DNA of 46,349 nt from Rickettsia typhi. Lineage in GTDB: Bacteria; Pseudomonadota; Alphaproteobacteria; Rickettsiales; Deianiraeaceae. The stretch is taken from NCBI GenBank assembly GCA_945876965.1, contig CAMCQG010000007.1, positions 1-46,349 on the forward strand, in the 5' to 3' direction. Below, piece after piece: positions 33,799-41,319 of the stretch; the stretch's first letter is position 1, and each line of letters begins with the position of its first letter. The position numbers were made by a program, and so were the translations under genes. The notes below the pieces were generated by a model. It made no database searches. It had not been told where the DNA came from and saw only the letters and a program-made list of their open reading frames with translations.

Positions 33799-33855
33799 AT
33801 TGCAAATTATTTATTTTATAAATATATTATAAGATATGTTATTATTTTAAATAAA

Positions 33856-34980
33856 ATGCAACACACATCAAAACAATTAATTAAATATCTAATTTTACTT
33901 ATTTTCTTATCATCTTGTAACCAAAATAAAGATGGGTCTGAAACAACAAACAATAAATCTGAATCATTTATAAAAATTTGTAAAGAATTTAAAAGCGATG
34001 TTGAATTTGCAAGAGATTATAAATATACAGAAAAACATCCTTTAGCTCCTTCTGAAAAGGTGAATGCCGAGCTTGGTAAGTTTGTTGATTTAACAACTAA
34101 AGAATATTCAAAAAATGAAACAGAGGTAATTTTAGGTGATATAAAGAAAGAGCAATGCGATACTGTACTCAGGGATTTATCAATACTTGCAGAAGAGCAA
34201 ATGGAAAATAAGGCTGTTGATGATTTTATCAAATACTACTCTAAAAATAAAATTCAAAAAACAACACACAGCTCATTACAGGAAAAAATAGATAGCTTAC
34301 AAAATTTAATGAAAATCAAAGAAGGATATTCTTTTGTGTATTTAAAGAATTATTTTGTGCTGACTGCAAATGAATTGGAAATGGTGAATAATCTTGATAA
34401 ATATAGCAAAAATGATGTTAAAATTGAAAACTTCAAAGGTCATTTACAAAACTTAAAAAACAAATATGTAACATTTGTTGGGGCTGGTTTTCCTTTAAGC
34501 GGTATATCAATAAATATTCTAACAGGCGCTAAAATTAATTTAATTGATATTGATAAAGTTCAGCTTAGAAAAGCAAAAGCATTTCTTAAAATAATCGCAA
34601 AAGCTGGAATTATTAATATTCAAGACTTTTCGTTTACCCACGCCGATGGTAAAGAGGTTTCATATTCAAAAGGTAAGATTAAGACAGATATTTTACATCT
34701 TGCATCAGCCTTGCCAAATAGTGTTAAAAAAGAAATTTTTAAAAACATAGCAAGAGAAAAAGCAAATCAAATTATAATTATAGATAGATATGTTTCTGGA
34801 ATTTTTAAACTTCTATATGATAATAAAGTTTATTCAAAGGAAGTGCCAGATTTTAAAACAATAGCAAAAATATACCCAGAGAATCTTTATCGTTACAAGA
34901 AAGAGGGAAATAAAGATATTGCTGTAAAACCTACCAGTATTATGAATGTGAATTCGAGTAGATTATTAATCTTGAATTGA
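33856..34980 (+). CDS. Lipoprotein with nicotianamine/staphylopine synthase-like Rossmann domain
   Basis: Starting at the ATG at 33856, the 374 residues begin with a lipobox signal (KYLILLIFLSSC, Cys21). A helical N-domain contains PLAPSEKVNAELGKFVDL (about 62-79), which resembles the N-terminal LxPSxxVNxLFxxLV block of nicotianamine synthases. The C-domain has a SAM-type loop YVTFVGAGFPLSGISI (204-219), an acidic tip INLIDIDKVQLRKAKAFL, FTHADGKE, TDILHLASALPNSVKKEIF, and a strand IIIIDRYVSGIFKLLYD. These align in order with the plant NAS and bacterial CntL enzymes, which join aminobutyrate units from SAM to make metal chelators. A lipid anchor outside the cytoplasm is unusual for a SAM enzyme, so the domain may have changed role, or the first residues may not act as a signal. 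A longer upstream start (33778) is possible but overlaps the divergent DUF1624 gene. Confidence 0.5.
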   Translation: MQHTSKQLIKYLILLIFLSSCNQNKDGSETTNNKSESFIKICKEFKSDVEFARDYKYTEKHPLAPSEKVNAELGKFVDLTTKEYSKNETEVILGDIKKEQCDTVLRDLSILAEEQMENKAVDDFIKYYSKNKIQKTTHSSLQEKIDSLQNLMKIKEGYSFVYLKNYFVLTANELEMVNNLDKYSKNDVKIENFKGHLQNLKNKYVTFVGAGFPLSGISINILTGAKINLIDIDKVQLRKAKAFLKIIAKAGIINIQDFSFTHADGKEVSYSKGKIKTDILHLASALPNSVKKEIFKNIAREKANQIIIIDRYVSGIFKLLYDNKVYSKEVPDFKTIAKIYPENLYRYKKEGNKDIAVKPTSIMNVNSSRLLILN

Positions 34981-35034
34981 TAGATTCACTTAATAGCTGT
35001 GCAAAATTATCTTGACTTTTAGTATATAATTGTA

Positions 35035-35063
35035 TTGACTTACATTAAATATGTGATTAATAA
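35035..35063 (+). promoter_or_regulatory. Promoter of the mazEF remnant
   Basis: TTGACT (35035-35040), a 17-base spacer and TAATAA (35058-35063) lie just ahead of the relic ATG of mazE at 35071. Confidence 0.4.
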
Positions 35064-35070
35064 AAAATGC

Positions 35071-35302
35071 ATGAAAACAACAATCGGGCAACAGAAGTTA
35101 AAACTTGGGCAATAGCCTAGGTGTCTGCATTCCAAAGAAAGTCGCCGACGCACTCAAACTTCACGATGGCTCACAAATCAAAATTTCACTTGATGGCAAT
35201 AAGATTATATTAGAATCTGAAAGTAATCCATTCTTTGATTTATCACAAGACTTGAATCTAATGACTCTATCTAATGACTCTACTTTCAAAAATCACGAGT
35301 AA
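35071..35302 (+). pseudogene. MazE/AbrB-type antitoxin, frameshifted 5' end
   Basis: The readable part (TTG at 35105 to the stop at 35302) encodes GNSLGVCIPKKVADALKLHD, then SQIKISLDGNKIIL, the swapped-hairpin DNA-binding domain of MazE/AbrB antitoxins. MazE normally starts MKTTIxKWGNSLG. Here the ATG at 35071 gives MKTTI and then runs out of frame, meeting TAG within GNSLG. So the start and the core are in different frames. It could still be translated from TTG as a truncated protein. It is followed by the broken mazF. Confidence 0.65.
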
Positions 35303-35380
35303 GAATAAACATTCAAGCGAGGAGGATGGGTCAACAGGCGATGAAGTAGTTAGGCAGGAGATTTGGTAATGTGATAGAGT

Positions 35381-35712
35381 ATGAAAAAGTATATTCCACC
35401 CAAAGGCGACTTAATCTGGCTTGATTTCAATCCACAGGTAGGTAAAAAAATAATGAAGAGACGACCACACTTGTGCTTTCACCACAAAAATACAACAAAC
35501 ACGGACTTATGCTTGCCGTTCCGATAACGAGTAAAGCAAAAGGTTATCCGTTTGAAGTAAAAATCAATAATGATAAAATCGGCGGTGTTGTTCTTGCGGA
35601 TAGCATTAAAAGTTTGTATTGAAAAGAAATAAATGCAGAATTTGCAGATATGGCAACAAAAGAAGAGTTACTTGAAGTGTTGAAATTATTAAGTGTGTTG
35701 TTGAAGGTATGA
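35381..35712 (+). pseudogene. MazF/PemK-type endoribonuclease toxin, inactivated
   Basis: Reading with one frame change after LIWLDFNPQVGK gives the full MazF pattern: KKYIPPKGDLIWLDFNPQ, LVLSPQKYNKHGLMLAVPIT, SKAKGYPFEVKI, GGVVLADSIKSL, and a closing EFADMATKEELLEVLKLL. Two lesions are visible: a frameshift near 35435-35450, and an in-frame TGA at about 35620, where the family usually has a Trp or another codon after SLY/SLD. It ends at the TGA at 35710. Without repair no active toxin can be made. It is the partner of the antitoxin remnant upstream. Confidence 0.72.
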
Positions 35713-35949
35713 GTAGTTTGTTTGATAATGCACGTTTTCAAAAAAAATTATTTTCACTCGCTGGAATAATCTTTTACAAACTATCCTAAAAACAAAGAGC
35801 AACTGCAAACAGACTCCCTAAATGATATATTCGGAGATATTTTAGGGTATGCTTATAAAAGAGGCGAAGCGGAAACCGATCTTGAAAAAGAAAAAAGAAC
35901 TGAAATTAAGAAAGAAAAATTAAGAAAGAAAATATCAAAAAAGAAATAG
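35713..35949 (+). pseudogene. Unidentified coding remnant
   Basis: Two overlapping frames read like protein: FDNARFQKKLFSLAGIIFYK (about 35709-35790), then, after a one-base shift, NYPKNKEQLQTDSLNDIFG followed by DILGYAYKRGEAETDLEKEK, ending at the TAG at 35947. The second part is a charged helix of the kind found at the end of PD-(D/E)XK transposase-like proteins, but I cannot name the family. It lies between the mazF remnant and recombinase remnant B. Confidence 0.4.
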
Positions 35950-36392
35950 AATTTCTTGAAAGCGATGATGCAGAATTTGAAGTTACTGTCTCAACTATAC
36001 TAGATATCGCCTCTCGTGCCTATGAAGTATTTAAAAGTTCGAAACAGGATAAAAAAAGAGCCATTGTGAAATTGTTATTTTCGAACTTTTTTCTAAGTGG
36101 CAAAACCCTAGTATTTACCGTGGTTAAACCATTTGATGAAGTGCTAAAATGCGGTGAAAGACCTATTTGGCTCCGCAATGGTACCGAATTCCGAACTAGC
36201 AATATCAACTTTGATGCAGATACTATGGCTGATTTTACTGGCTTTAATGACAATTCAGAAGATAGCAACGATACAAATAAAACCTTTAACGCCAATGATT
36301 CCGATAAAATCAAATTTATTAAATGGTTGGCAATAATACTAAATACAAGGTATTCAAAAGAGGTGGGATTGTTTTTTGAGAGTTACTCTTAA
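35910..36392 (+). pseudogene. Serine-recombinase C-terminus, remnant B
   Basis: The frame is open from 35910 to the stop at 36392. It encodes the distal coiled coil and C-terminal domain: KENIKKEIEFLESDDAEF, TILDIASRAYEVFKSSKQDK, AIVKLLFSNFFLSGKTLVFT, VVKPFDEVLKCGERPIWLRN. This pattern of KxLVFTxxKPFDxL and WLRN is the tail of large serine recombinases. It continues 65 residues past the usual end with an Asn/Asp-rich stretch (NINFDADTMADFTGFNDNSE). The catalytic domain is absent. It shares a 67-bp block (3 mismatches) with remnant A. Confidence 0.65.
36108..36174 (+). repeat. Recombinase-derived 67-bp repeat, copy 2
   Basis: This is the partner of 32626-32692 in direct orientation, with 64 of 67 bases identical. 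Codons and frame are the same in both, so it is homology of gene tails rather than a separate repeat family. Confidence 0.9.
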
Positions 36393-36414
36393 AAAAATAA
36401 ATAACACAAAAACT

Positions 36415-36509
36415 ACTTTGCTATTTTACTTGGGTAAGAACTTTGTATTAACCCAACAGAACCATTTGAAATTAGATCAGTAGAAGAATTTCGCACTAGC
36501 TACGTATAA
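36415..36509 (+). pseudogene. Third recombinase tail fragment (remnant C)
   Basis: The bases read YLGKNFVLT in one frame and PTEPFEIRSVEEFRTSYV in the next, ending at a TAA at 36507. Together they parallel the FLSGKTLVFT ... KPFDE ... TEFRTSN order of remnant B. The match is short and needs one frameshift, so this is a probable, not certain, relic. The rest of 36510-36663 holds only a small hairpin (ACATCAT/ATGATGT, 36539-36556). Confidence 0.4.
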
Positions 36510-36663
36510 CTAAATTGTCCAATTCTATATTGGAATACACATCATGTATATGATGTAAAACATAATATCAACTTTTTTTTGAAATAGGGTCAGAATCCTC
36601 AACCAACTCATTATATACAACCTAGCCGAAAGGTTTGTTGCTGTATTGATTTAAAAAAGTTGA

Positions 36664-36846
36664 ATGCTAGATAATTCCGTTTCAAATACAAAGCTTAAAA
36701 AAGTTGCCGAGTATTTTGATAAAAATAACTTACAATACACAAACCAAGACTTAGCTGAATTTTACAACAACCTAAAGAATTTTTTTGTTTTGCTAACTGA
36801 GGCTGAGGTTGAGCGGGTTAATAAAATTGATAATAATACAGATTAA
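36664..36846 (+). CDS. Short helical hypothetical protein
   Basis: The 60 residues (KLKKVAEYFDKNNLQYTNQD, then FYNNLKNFFVLLTEAEVERV) look like two amphipathic helices. There is no family match I can name. The gene begins with an ATG just after the recombinase remnants and ends 17 bases before the 3' end of the convergent DUF5677 gene. It may be a remnant of a larger protein. Confidence 0.35.
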   Translation: MLDNSVSNTKLKKVAEYFDKNNLQYTNQDLAEFYNNLKNFFVLLTEAEVERVNKIDNNTD

Positions 36847-36862
36847 AAAAACAATTGCTAAG

Positions 36863-37801
36863 CTATTTTTTTGCTATTAAATCTAAAATACGGTCTTTAA
36901 CATATTCTAATTTTTGAAACTGATGTTTGTTGGCTTCTTGTAACAAAAGCAGCAGACTTGTAGCTTGCCAAAGATGATGTACCGAACTTATCAATACTGG
37001 ATAATAATTTTTAATATCATGAATTCTATAATTTTCTGCCTCAAAAATACTTAGCGTTGATAAATGAACCTCTTGTGAAGATTTAATATACATAGGATAA
37101 AAACCTAATAAACCGACTTCTTCCAGAATAGATTTTTTGCCTTCTTGTACATCCATGGAATACCTTTCTTTTTTATTGTTATCACACCAGCCAAATGTTT
37201 TACGATCCACAAAATGATCGCCAAATTTACTTTTTAATTCATCTACTTTAATAGAAAGATCACTATCTTTGATGATATTATTTTCTAATGAATATAGTTG
37301 TTCGCTAAGGTGAATATGGTTATTTTTATGATATTTTTCTATATTTCCATATTCTACAAATCTTTCAACAATCTGCTGATCTGTATCAAATTTGTGATAC
37401 AAAAACAAAGCAATAGCAATGGTTTCTAAAATACATCTATATTGTAAAAAAGAACCCTCACAATAGCCGTTGTTTAGAAGTAAGAGTAGTTCTTCAATTT
37501 TTATCTCTAATTTTTGATATAGCATCAATACAACTCTTTGTAATCCAAGTGGTTTGTTATTTATAATGTTAACTTCATTCGGCATACTTTTTTTCAATTG
37601 CAACATTACCGCATTGCATTCCCCTAAAAATAAACTAACATTCTGTAACACATTTTGACATTCCTCCTTTAAGCTATAATTTGTATTTGTAATATTTAAA
37701 ATTACTCTACCATTATAGCATTTTTCAATTTCTGATAAATCTAATGAATAAGACGGTTTATCGTTTATAATTTTGGAATTCTTAATATAGTTAAAATCCA
37801 T
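36863..37801 (-). CDS. DUF5677-like all-helical protein
   Basis: The 312-residue protein is helical and lacks a signal or membrane segment. A central region (GYCEGSFLQYRCILETIAIALFLY, about 129-152) followed by IVERFVEYGNIEKY and a late HLSTLSIFEAENY and SSVHHLWQATSLLLLLQ fits the DUF5677 pattern, a group of uncharacterised proteins often found on mobile elements and in defence-gene neighbourhoods. Its conserved His, Arg and Glu positions hint at a ligand site, but no activity is established. It is divergent from the nuclease-like gene at 37931 with 129 bases between, a layout seen in two-gene systems. Confidence 0.55.
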   Translation of the reverse strand: MDFNYIKNSKIINDKPSYSLDLSEIEKCYNGRVILNITNTNYSLKEECQNVLQNVSLFLGECNAVMLQLKKSMPNEVNIINNKPLGLQRVVLMLYQKLEIKIEELLLLLNNGYCEGSFLQYRCILETIAIALFLYHKFDTDQQIVERFVEYGNIEKYHKNNHIHLSEQLYSLENNIIKDSDLSIKVDELKSKFGDHFVDRKTFGWCDNNKKERYSMDVQEGKKSILEEVGLLGFYPMYIKSSQEVHLSTLSIFEAENYRIHDIKNYYPVLISSVHHLWQATSLLLLLQEANKHQFQKLEYVKDRILDLIAKK

Positions 37802-37930
37802 AGCGGATACTAATTTAAATAAAAGATAAACTCATTTCTCATACAAAATCTATAAAAAACAATCGAGATTCTCAAATTGCTTTTTATTGCGAATATTCTA
37901 CTTTAGTTGGATAAAATAAAATTTTTTTGT

Positions 37931-38947
37931 ATGACAACCTTTGATAATATATTTAACAATTCTGAATATAGTTTTATTAAAAATGCAAAAAGCAATCCAG
38001 AGCGAGAACTAAAAGTCAAAGTAGCCATTGAGAAAACATTACAATTTTTAATTAAAAATTATAACAAAACAACAACTTTTGATGATATTGCAAATGATGT
38101 AAATAAGGAAAATCAAGATGTGAGAATGAATTTTCGTGGACACGGAATAAAAGGAGGAAATTGCATCGCTACTCATTTTGTGCTTGGAGCATGTAATGAA
38201 ATATTGTTTCATCTATGGGATTATAAAGATAAGTCTTTTGCTATTCCACCACTTAGTGCTAACATTATATCTAAAACAGGATATACAACAGATGGTTGTT
38301 GGGATTTCATTTGGAGATATTTAAACAGATGGCATTATAATGAATACAAGGAATGGTATTATGATGCAAATAAAGAAGATTATCAAGATGTAAATGCTTT
38401 TATTATTAATAAAATAAACGACTTTGGCAATAAATGGAATGATGTATATGATATACTATTTACCGAACCAGGCATACCATTGCAAACTCTACTAAAAGAT
38501 AAAATGAACTTAACAGAACAGGAAAGACGAGAAATACATAATGCCATACAATCCGATCTAGTTAAATACTTGAAAGAATTTGATATAAAAGAAAACAAAA
38601 AAATAAGTAATAACGTAATTACAAGAGAAATTGATGTCTATTTTTTAGATCAAAACACAATCATTGAAATCAAAGTCGAAAAATCAGACTGGTATTGTTT
38701 GCGTTATTCTATTGGTCAGTTACTGGAATATAATCACATTCTTGATCAAAATTCTAATCTAATTTGCATTGGGTATCATAAAATAACATCAGAACTAAAA
38801 ACTTATCTACAAAAAATTCAAAAAAATCCAGACCTCGGTACGCTACTTTACTGTTGGCAAGATGGAGACAAGTTTGTATATTATGATTCAAAATCTGGAA
38901 AGAATGAAGACTTAAAATCATATCTATATACCAAGATCAATCAATAA
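37931..38947 (+). CDS. PD-(D/E)XK-type nuclease-like protein
   Basis: The 338 residues fall in two parts. The first, to about residue 220, includes NFRGHGIKGGNCIATHFVL and FIWRYLNRWHYNEYKEWYYD, and may be a DNA-recognition or lid region. The second has TREIDVYFLDQNTIIEIKVE (231-250) and RYSIGQLLEYNHIL (258-271). The Asp, the EIK and the Gln of IGQLLEY are arranged as in restriction-endonuclease-like nucleases (E/D-Xn-ExK with a following Gln). It contains no ATPase or methylase domain. A TTG at 37907 would add eight residues; the ATG at 37931 is preferred. It may work together with the divergent DUF5677 gene. Confidence 0.6.
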   Translation: MTTFDNIFNNSEYSFIKNAKSNPERELKVKVAIEKTLQFLIKNYNKTTTFDDIANDVNKENQDVRMNFRGHGIKGGNCIATHFVLGACNEILFHLWDYKDKSFAIPPLSANIISKTGYTTDGCWDFIWRYLNRWHYNEYKEWYYDANKEDYQDVNAFIINKINDFGNKWNDVYDILFTEPGIPLQTLLKDKMNLTEQERREIHNAIQSDLVKYLKEFDIKENKKISNNVITREIDVYFLDQNTIIEIKVEKSDWYCLRYSIGQLLEYNHILDQNSNLICIGYHKITSELKTYLQKIQKNPDLGTLLYCWQDGDKFVYYDSKSGKNEDLKSYLYTKINQ

Positions 38948-39313
38948 ATAGAATAAGAACAGATAAAGCAATCGGAATATCCTTACATCAATAAGACTGA
39001 ATAATATTGCACTATTCTGTATGAATTGGTATCTCAATTAAAGAATACCAGCATTAACAATACTTTTCCCTTTTCAAAATCCTCTTTACTTTTAGAGAAT
39101 AAGCATTTTAGTAAACCTTGGTTGATGGTGCTAGTAACACCCTAAAATCGGTAATATTGTCCAAACTTCAATCAGAATCGGACTCCTGCATGTCAGGGGT
39201 TCATCTGAATACAACAGTGCTTCTGGCATGAATAGGATGAGCACTAGATTTTAGAGTGTTACTAAACTCCTGACACCATAGTTAAATTTATTTATTAATT
39301 AAACTTGGTTTTT
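38948..39313. other. Non-coding interval with inverted repeat
   Basis: No convincing gene is seen in these 366 bases. The main structure is an inverted repeat of 17 bp with one mismatch: AGTAACACCCTAAAATC at 39133-39149 and its complement at 39247-39263. About 97 bases lie between, including CCTGCATGTCAGG near 39184. A smaller pair TGGTAT/ATACCA lies at 39027-39050. The base composition of the enclosed piece is less AT-rich than its surroundings, as for a small mobile remnant or a regulatory RNA. Confidence 0.5.
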
Positions 39314-39604
39314 ATGGCAGACTTCATTTTTGACGGCAAAGACTTTATGGATAAATCCAGAAAAAAAATAGCTAAACTAGATTCAGACAGCAAAACAATC
39401 AAAAATCATTCTGGCAGTAAAGTTGGTAGCATTGATGGAATGACTATAAAAAATGCCAGTGGTAGCACTTTAGCAAAACTTGATGGCAAAGTTGTTAAAA
39501 ATCCATCAGGTTCTAAAATTATCACTTTAGATGAAATTCACGATAAAATAGACGGCCTTGGAGATACAAAACTTGTAGCTTTTTACGTTCTATTTTTAAT
39601 GTAA
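39314..39604 (+). CDS. Small four-repeat protein (beta-hairpin repeats) with hydrophobic C-terminus
   Basis: The 96 residues consist of four short units ending at about residue 73: DGKDFMDKSRKKIAKL, DSDSKTIKNHSGSKVGSI, DGMTIKNASGSTLAKL and DGKVVKNPSGSKIITL. They are followed by a hydrophobic C-terminal helix (TKLVAFYVLFLM). This layout (DGxxIKNxSGSxIAxL repeats plus a closing membrane-like segment) occurs in a widespread, uncharacterised group of small bacterial proteins. I cannot name a function. The ATG at 39314 was chosen over a TTG nine bases earlier. It is the first of four small genes in the same direction. Confidence 0.6.
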   Translation: MADFIFDGKDFMDKSRKKIAKLDSDSKTIKNHSGSKVGSIDGMTIKNASGSTLAKLDGKVVKNPSGSKIITLDEIHDKIDGLGDTKLVAFYVLFLM

Positions 39605-39664
39605 TTCTACCCCCCAATCTAACTCAATTTATCACTTATTTCACTAACTTTATTTATTCCGTCT

Positions 39665-40336
39665 ATGAAAGAAAAAGGTATTGTATACATACTTACAAAC
39701 GACTGCATGCCAAATTTAGTTAAAATCGGCATAACACAAAAAGAAAATGTACAAGATAGAATGCGAGAGCTTGATAAAACAGGCTTACCAATTCCATTCA
39801 CATGCCACTTTGCAATAAGAGTTGAAGACTACGAATCTGTTGAAAAGTTAGCACACGATGTTTTTAAAGACCAACGAGTTCGTAAAAATAGAGAGTTCTT
39901 TAAAGTAGAACCTGAACGTGTGGTTTCAGCCCTAAAACTTACTGGCGGAGAACCAATTTCGGGTTTGGAAGGAATATCAATTGACGAAGAAGGCTCTAAA
40001 GTTGATGAAACTAAAATTAGCAAAGTAGCTAAAGAAATGATAGAAGCCAAGGAGCGCAGAGAAAAGTTCTCTTTTGAAAAACTAAATATTCCAGTAGGTT
40101 CAGAACTTGTTTACACTCGAGACAGAGAAAAACAATGCACCGTTGCAGACGCAGATAGTGGAAAAGTTATGTACAATGATGAATTGTTTTCTGTTTCAAA
40201 ACTTGCTAAAAAGTTACTTAACGAAAGTGGTGCAAACTACAGCAATGTCAACGGTTTTATGTATTTTGAATATGATGGTAAAATACTAACCGAACTAAGA
40301 GAAGAAATGGAAGAAAATAATGATAGCGAGATATAG
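39665..40336 (+). CDS. GIY-YIG nuclease (T5orf172 type) fused to RAMA-like domain
   Basis: The N-terminal 90 residues carry the T5orf172-type GIY-YIG pattern: GIVYILTN, then VKIGIT (GIY and YIG equivalents), Arg32 or Arg34 in QDRMRELD, and a candidate metal-binding glutamate such as Glu60 before KLAHDVF, followed by NREFFKV. After a charged linker, residues about 140-215 have the RAMA-like order: IPVGSELVYTRDREKQC, KVMYNDELFSVSKLAKKLL, VNGFMYFEYDGKIL. RAMA domains are predicted readers of modified DNA next to restriction enzymes. The combination suggests cleavage guided by a DNA modification, but no such activity is shown. The neighbour 140 bases downstream encodes a DUF4357 protein. Confidence 0.72.
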   Translation: MKEKGIVYILTNDCMPNLVKIGITQKENVQDRMRELDKTGLPIPFTCHFAIRVEDYESVEKLAHDVFKDQRVRKNREFFKVEPERVVSALKLTGGEPISGLEGISIDEEGSKVDETKISKVAKEMIEAKERREKFSFEKLNIPVGSELVYTRDREKQCTVADADSGKVMYNDELFSVSKLAKKLLNESGANYSNVNGFMYFEYDGKILTELREEMEENNDSEI

Positions 40337-40475
40337 ACCTTTATACTCGTTGTAAACACTTATAAGCATCGCAGTAACTATTTCTTTCAACTATAGCAAG
40401 AAACAACTTGATTAACGAAAACCTAGAGCTACAACAGTTTTAGTGTTTTTTATTAGTAAATTTAATGTTTTTTAT

Positions 40476-40937
40476 ATGTCGATTAAAGAGTCTGTTACTG
40501 CGTTGTTTAAAGTTAAAGATGAGCCTAATGTTGTTGAAAAGTATCTAATGTCGGAAGATGTATCTGAAGTATGTGAGAATGTCACACCTCAAGATATATC
40601 TTCTCAAGTCTTTATTTGTAAGAGCAAAAAAGCTTTAGCCAAAGGTTTTATTGATTCTAATGGCAATTTTACCATATTAAAAGATTCCAGAATATCTAAA
40701 CAAACCAAACTTAAAGATAATTCCAAGAGAGATGATTTGTTAAAAAATACTCAGCTCACAGAAGACGAACAGTACCCTGATACTTTTGTGCTAGCAGAGG
40801 ATATTGTTTTCAAAAGCCCAAGCCAAGCATCATCGTTTTGTTTGGGTTATAATTCTAATGGTTTAAAGGATTGGAAAGCTGAAAACAGCGGAGTTATTTT
40901 GAAAGAAGTTTTGGGAGCTAATTCTATGGCTTCATAG
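40476..40937 (+). CDS. DUF4357 domain protein
   Basis: Starting at the ATG at 40476 (MSIKESVTALFKVKDEPN), this 153-residue protein has the DUF4357 core in order: ALAKGFIDSNGNFTILKDSR, KRDDLLKNTQL, FVLAEDIVFKSPSQASSFCL, GYNSNGLKDWKAENSGVIL. This small domain commonly sits at the C-terminus of GIY-YIG nucleases and restriction-like proteins and is thought to bind nucleic acid, though its exact role is not established. Here it is a separate gene just after the GIY-YIG/RAMA gene, as if a fusion had been split. A GTG at 40443 is an alternative start. Confidence 0.7.
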   Translation: MSIKESVTALFKVKDEPNVVEKYLMSEDVSEVCENVTPQDISSQVFICKSKKALAKGFIDSNGNFTILKDSRISKQTKLKDNSKRDDLLKNTQLTEDEQYPDTFVLAEDIVFKSPSQASSFCLGYNSNGLKDWKAENSGVILKEVLGANSMAS

Positions 40938-40985
40938 ATAATCTACAGTTCAAATAAATTCAATTTTAATTAATTTAACTAAAAA

Positions 40986-41276
40986 ATGGCAAAAGTAATC
41001 ACAGAAGAAATAATAAACTGTATCAACGATATAAAAGATGAGAAAATAAAGGATAGCCTATTAAAGTTTATAAAACGAATATCTCTTTTATCTCAAGACC
41101 AAAACAACCACCCTCAAATACTTGATTGGACTAACGATGTACACATGAATAAATACATTACCCATGAAAACATCAAGTATGTCAGAGGTTTTTATCAATT
41201 CTTAGCTTCAATGCCGTCTGTTGCTATTAAGGATAGAATTCAGAAATTTATCGAGATTGCAATGGAAGAGAGATAA
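40986..41276 (+). CDS. Small helical protein in the GIY-YIG/DUF4357 cluster
   Basis: The 96-residue product contains two helical halves of similar character: DIKDEKIKDSLLKFIKRISL, and MPSVAIKDRIQKFIEIAMEE. Both have the IKDxxxKFI pattern, suggesting an internal repeat. No family is recognised. The gene follows the DUF4357 gene by 48 bases and ends 44 bases before the strong hairpin at 41320. It is thus the last gene of the 39.3-41.3 kb unit. Confidence 0.5.
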   Translation: MAKVITEEIINCINDIKDEKIKDSLLKFIKRISLLSQDQNNHPQILDWTNDVHMNKYITHENIKYVRGFYQFLASMPSVAIKDRIQKFIEIAMEER

Positions 41277-41319
41277 GTGTATTATTATAATTTTAGAACG
41301 ACTCGCCTTATTATTATAC

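Noticed and set aside
33778..33855. Upstream start of the nicotianamine-synthase-like lipoprotein
   Set aside because: It would overlap the start of the divergent DUF1624 gene and bury the lipobox; the ATG at 33856 gives a normal lipoprotein signal.
36154..36336. 60-codon plus-strand frame overlapping recombinase remnant B
   Set aside because: The other frame carries the KxLVFTxxKPFDE recombinase pattern; this one has none.
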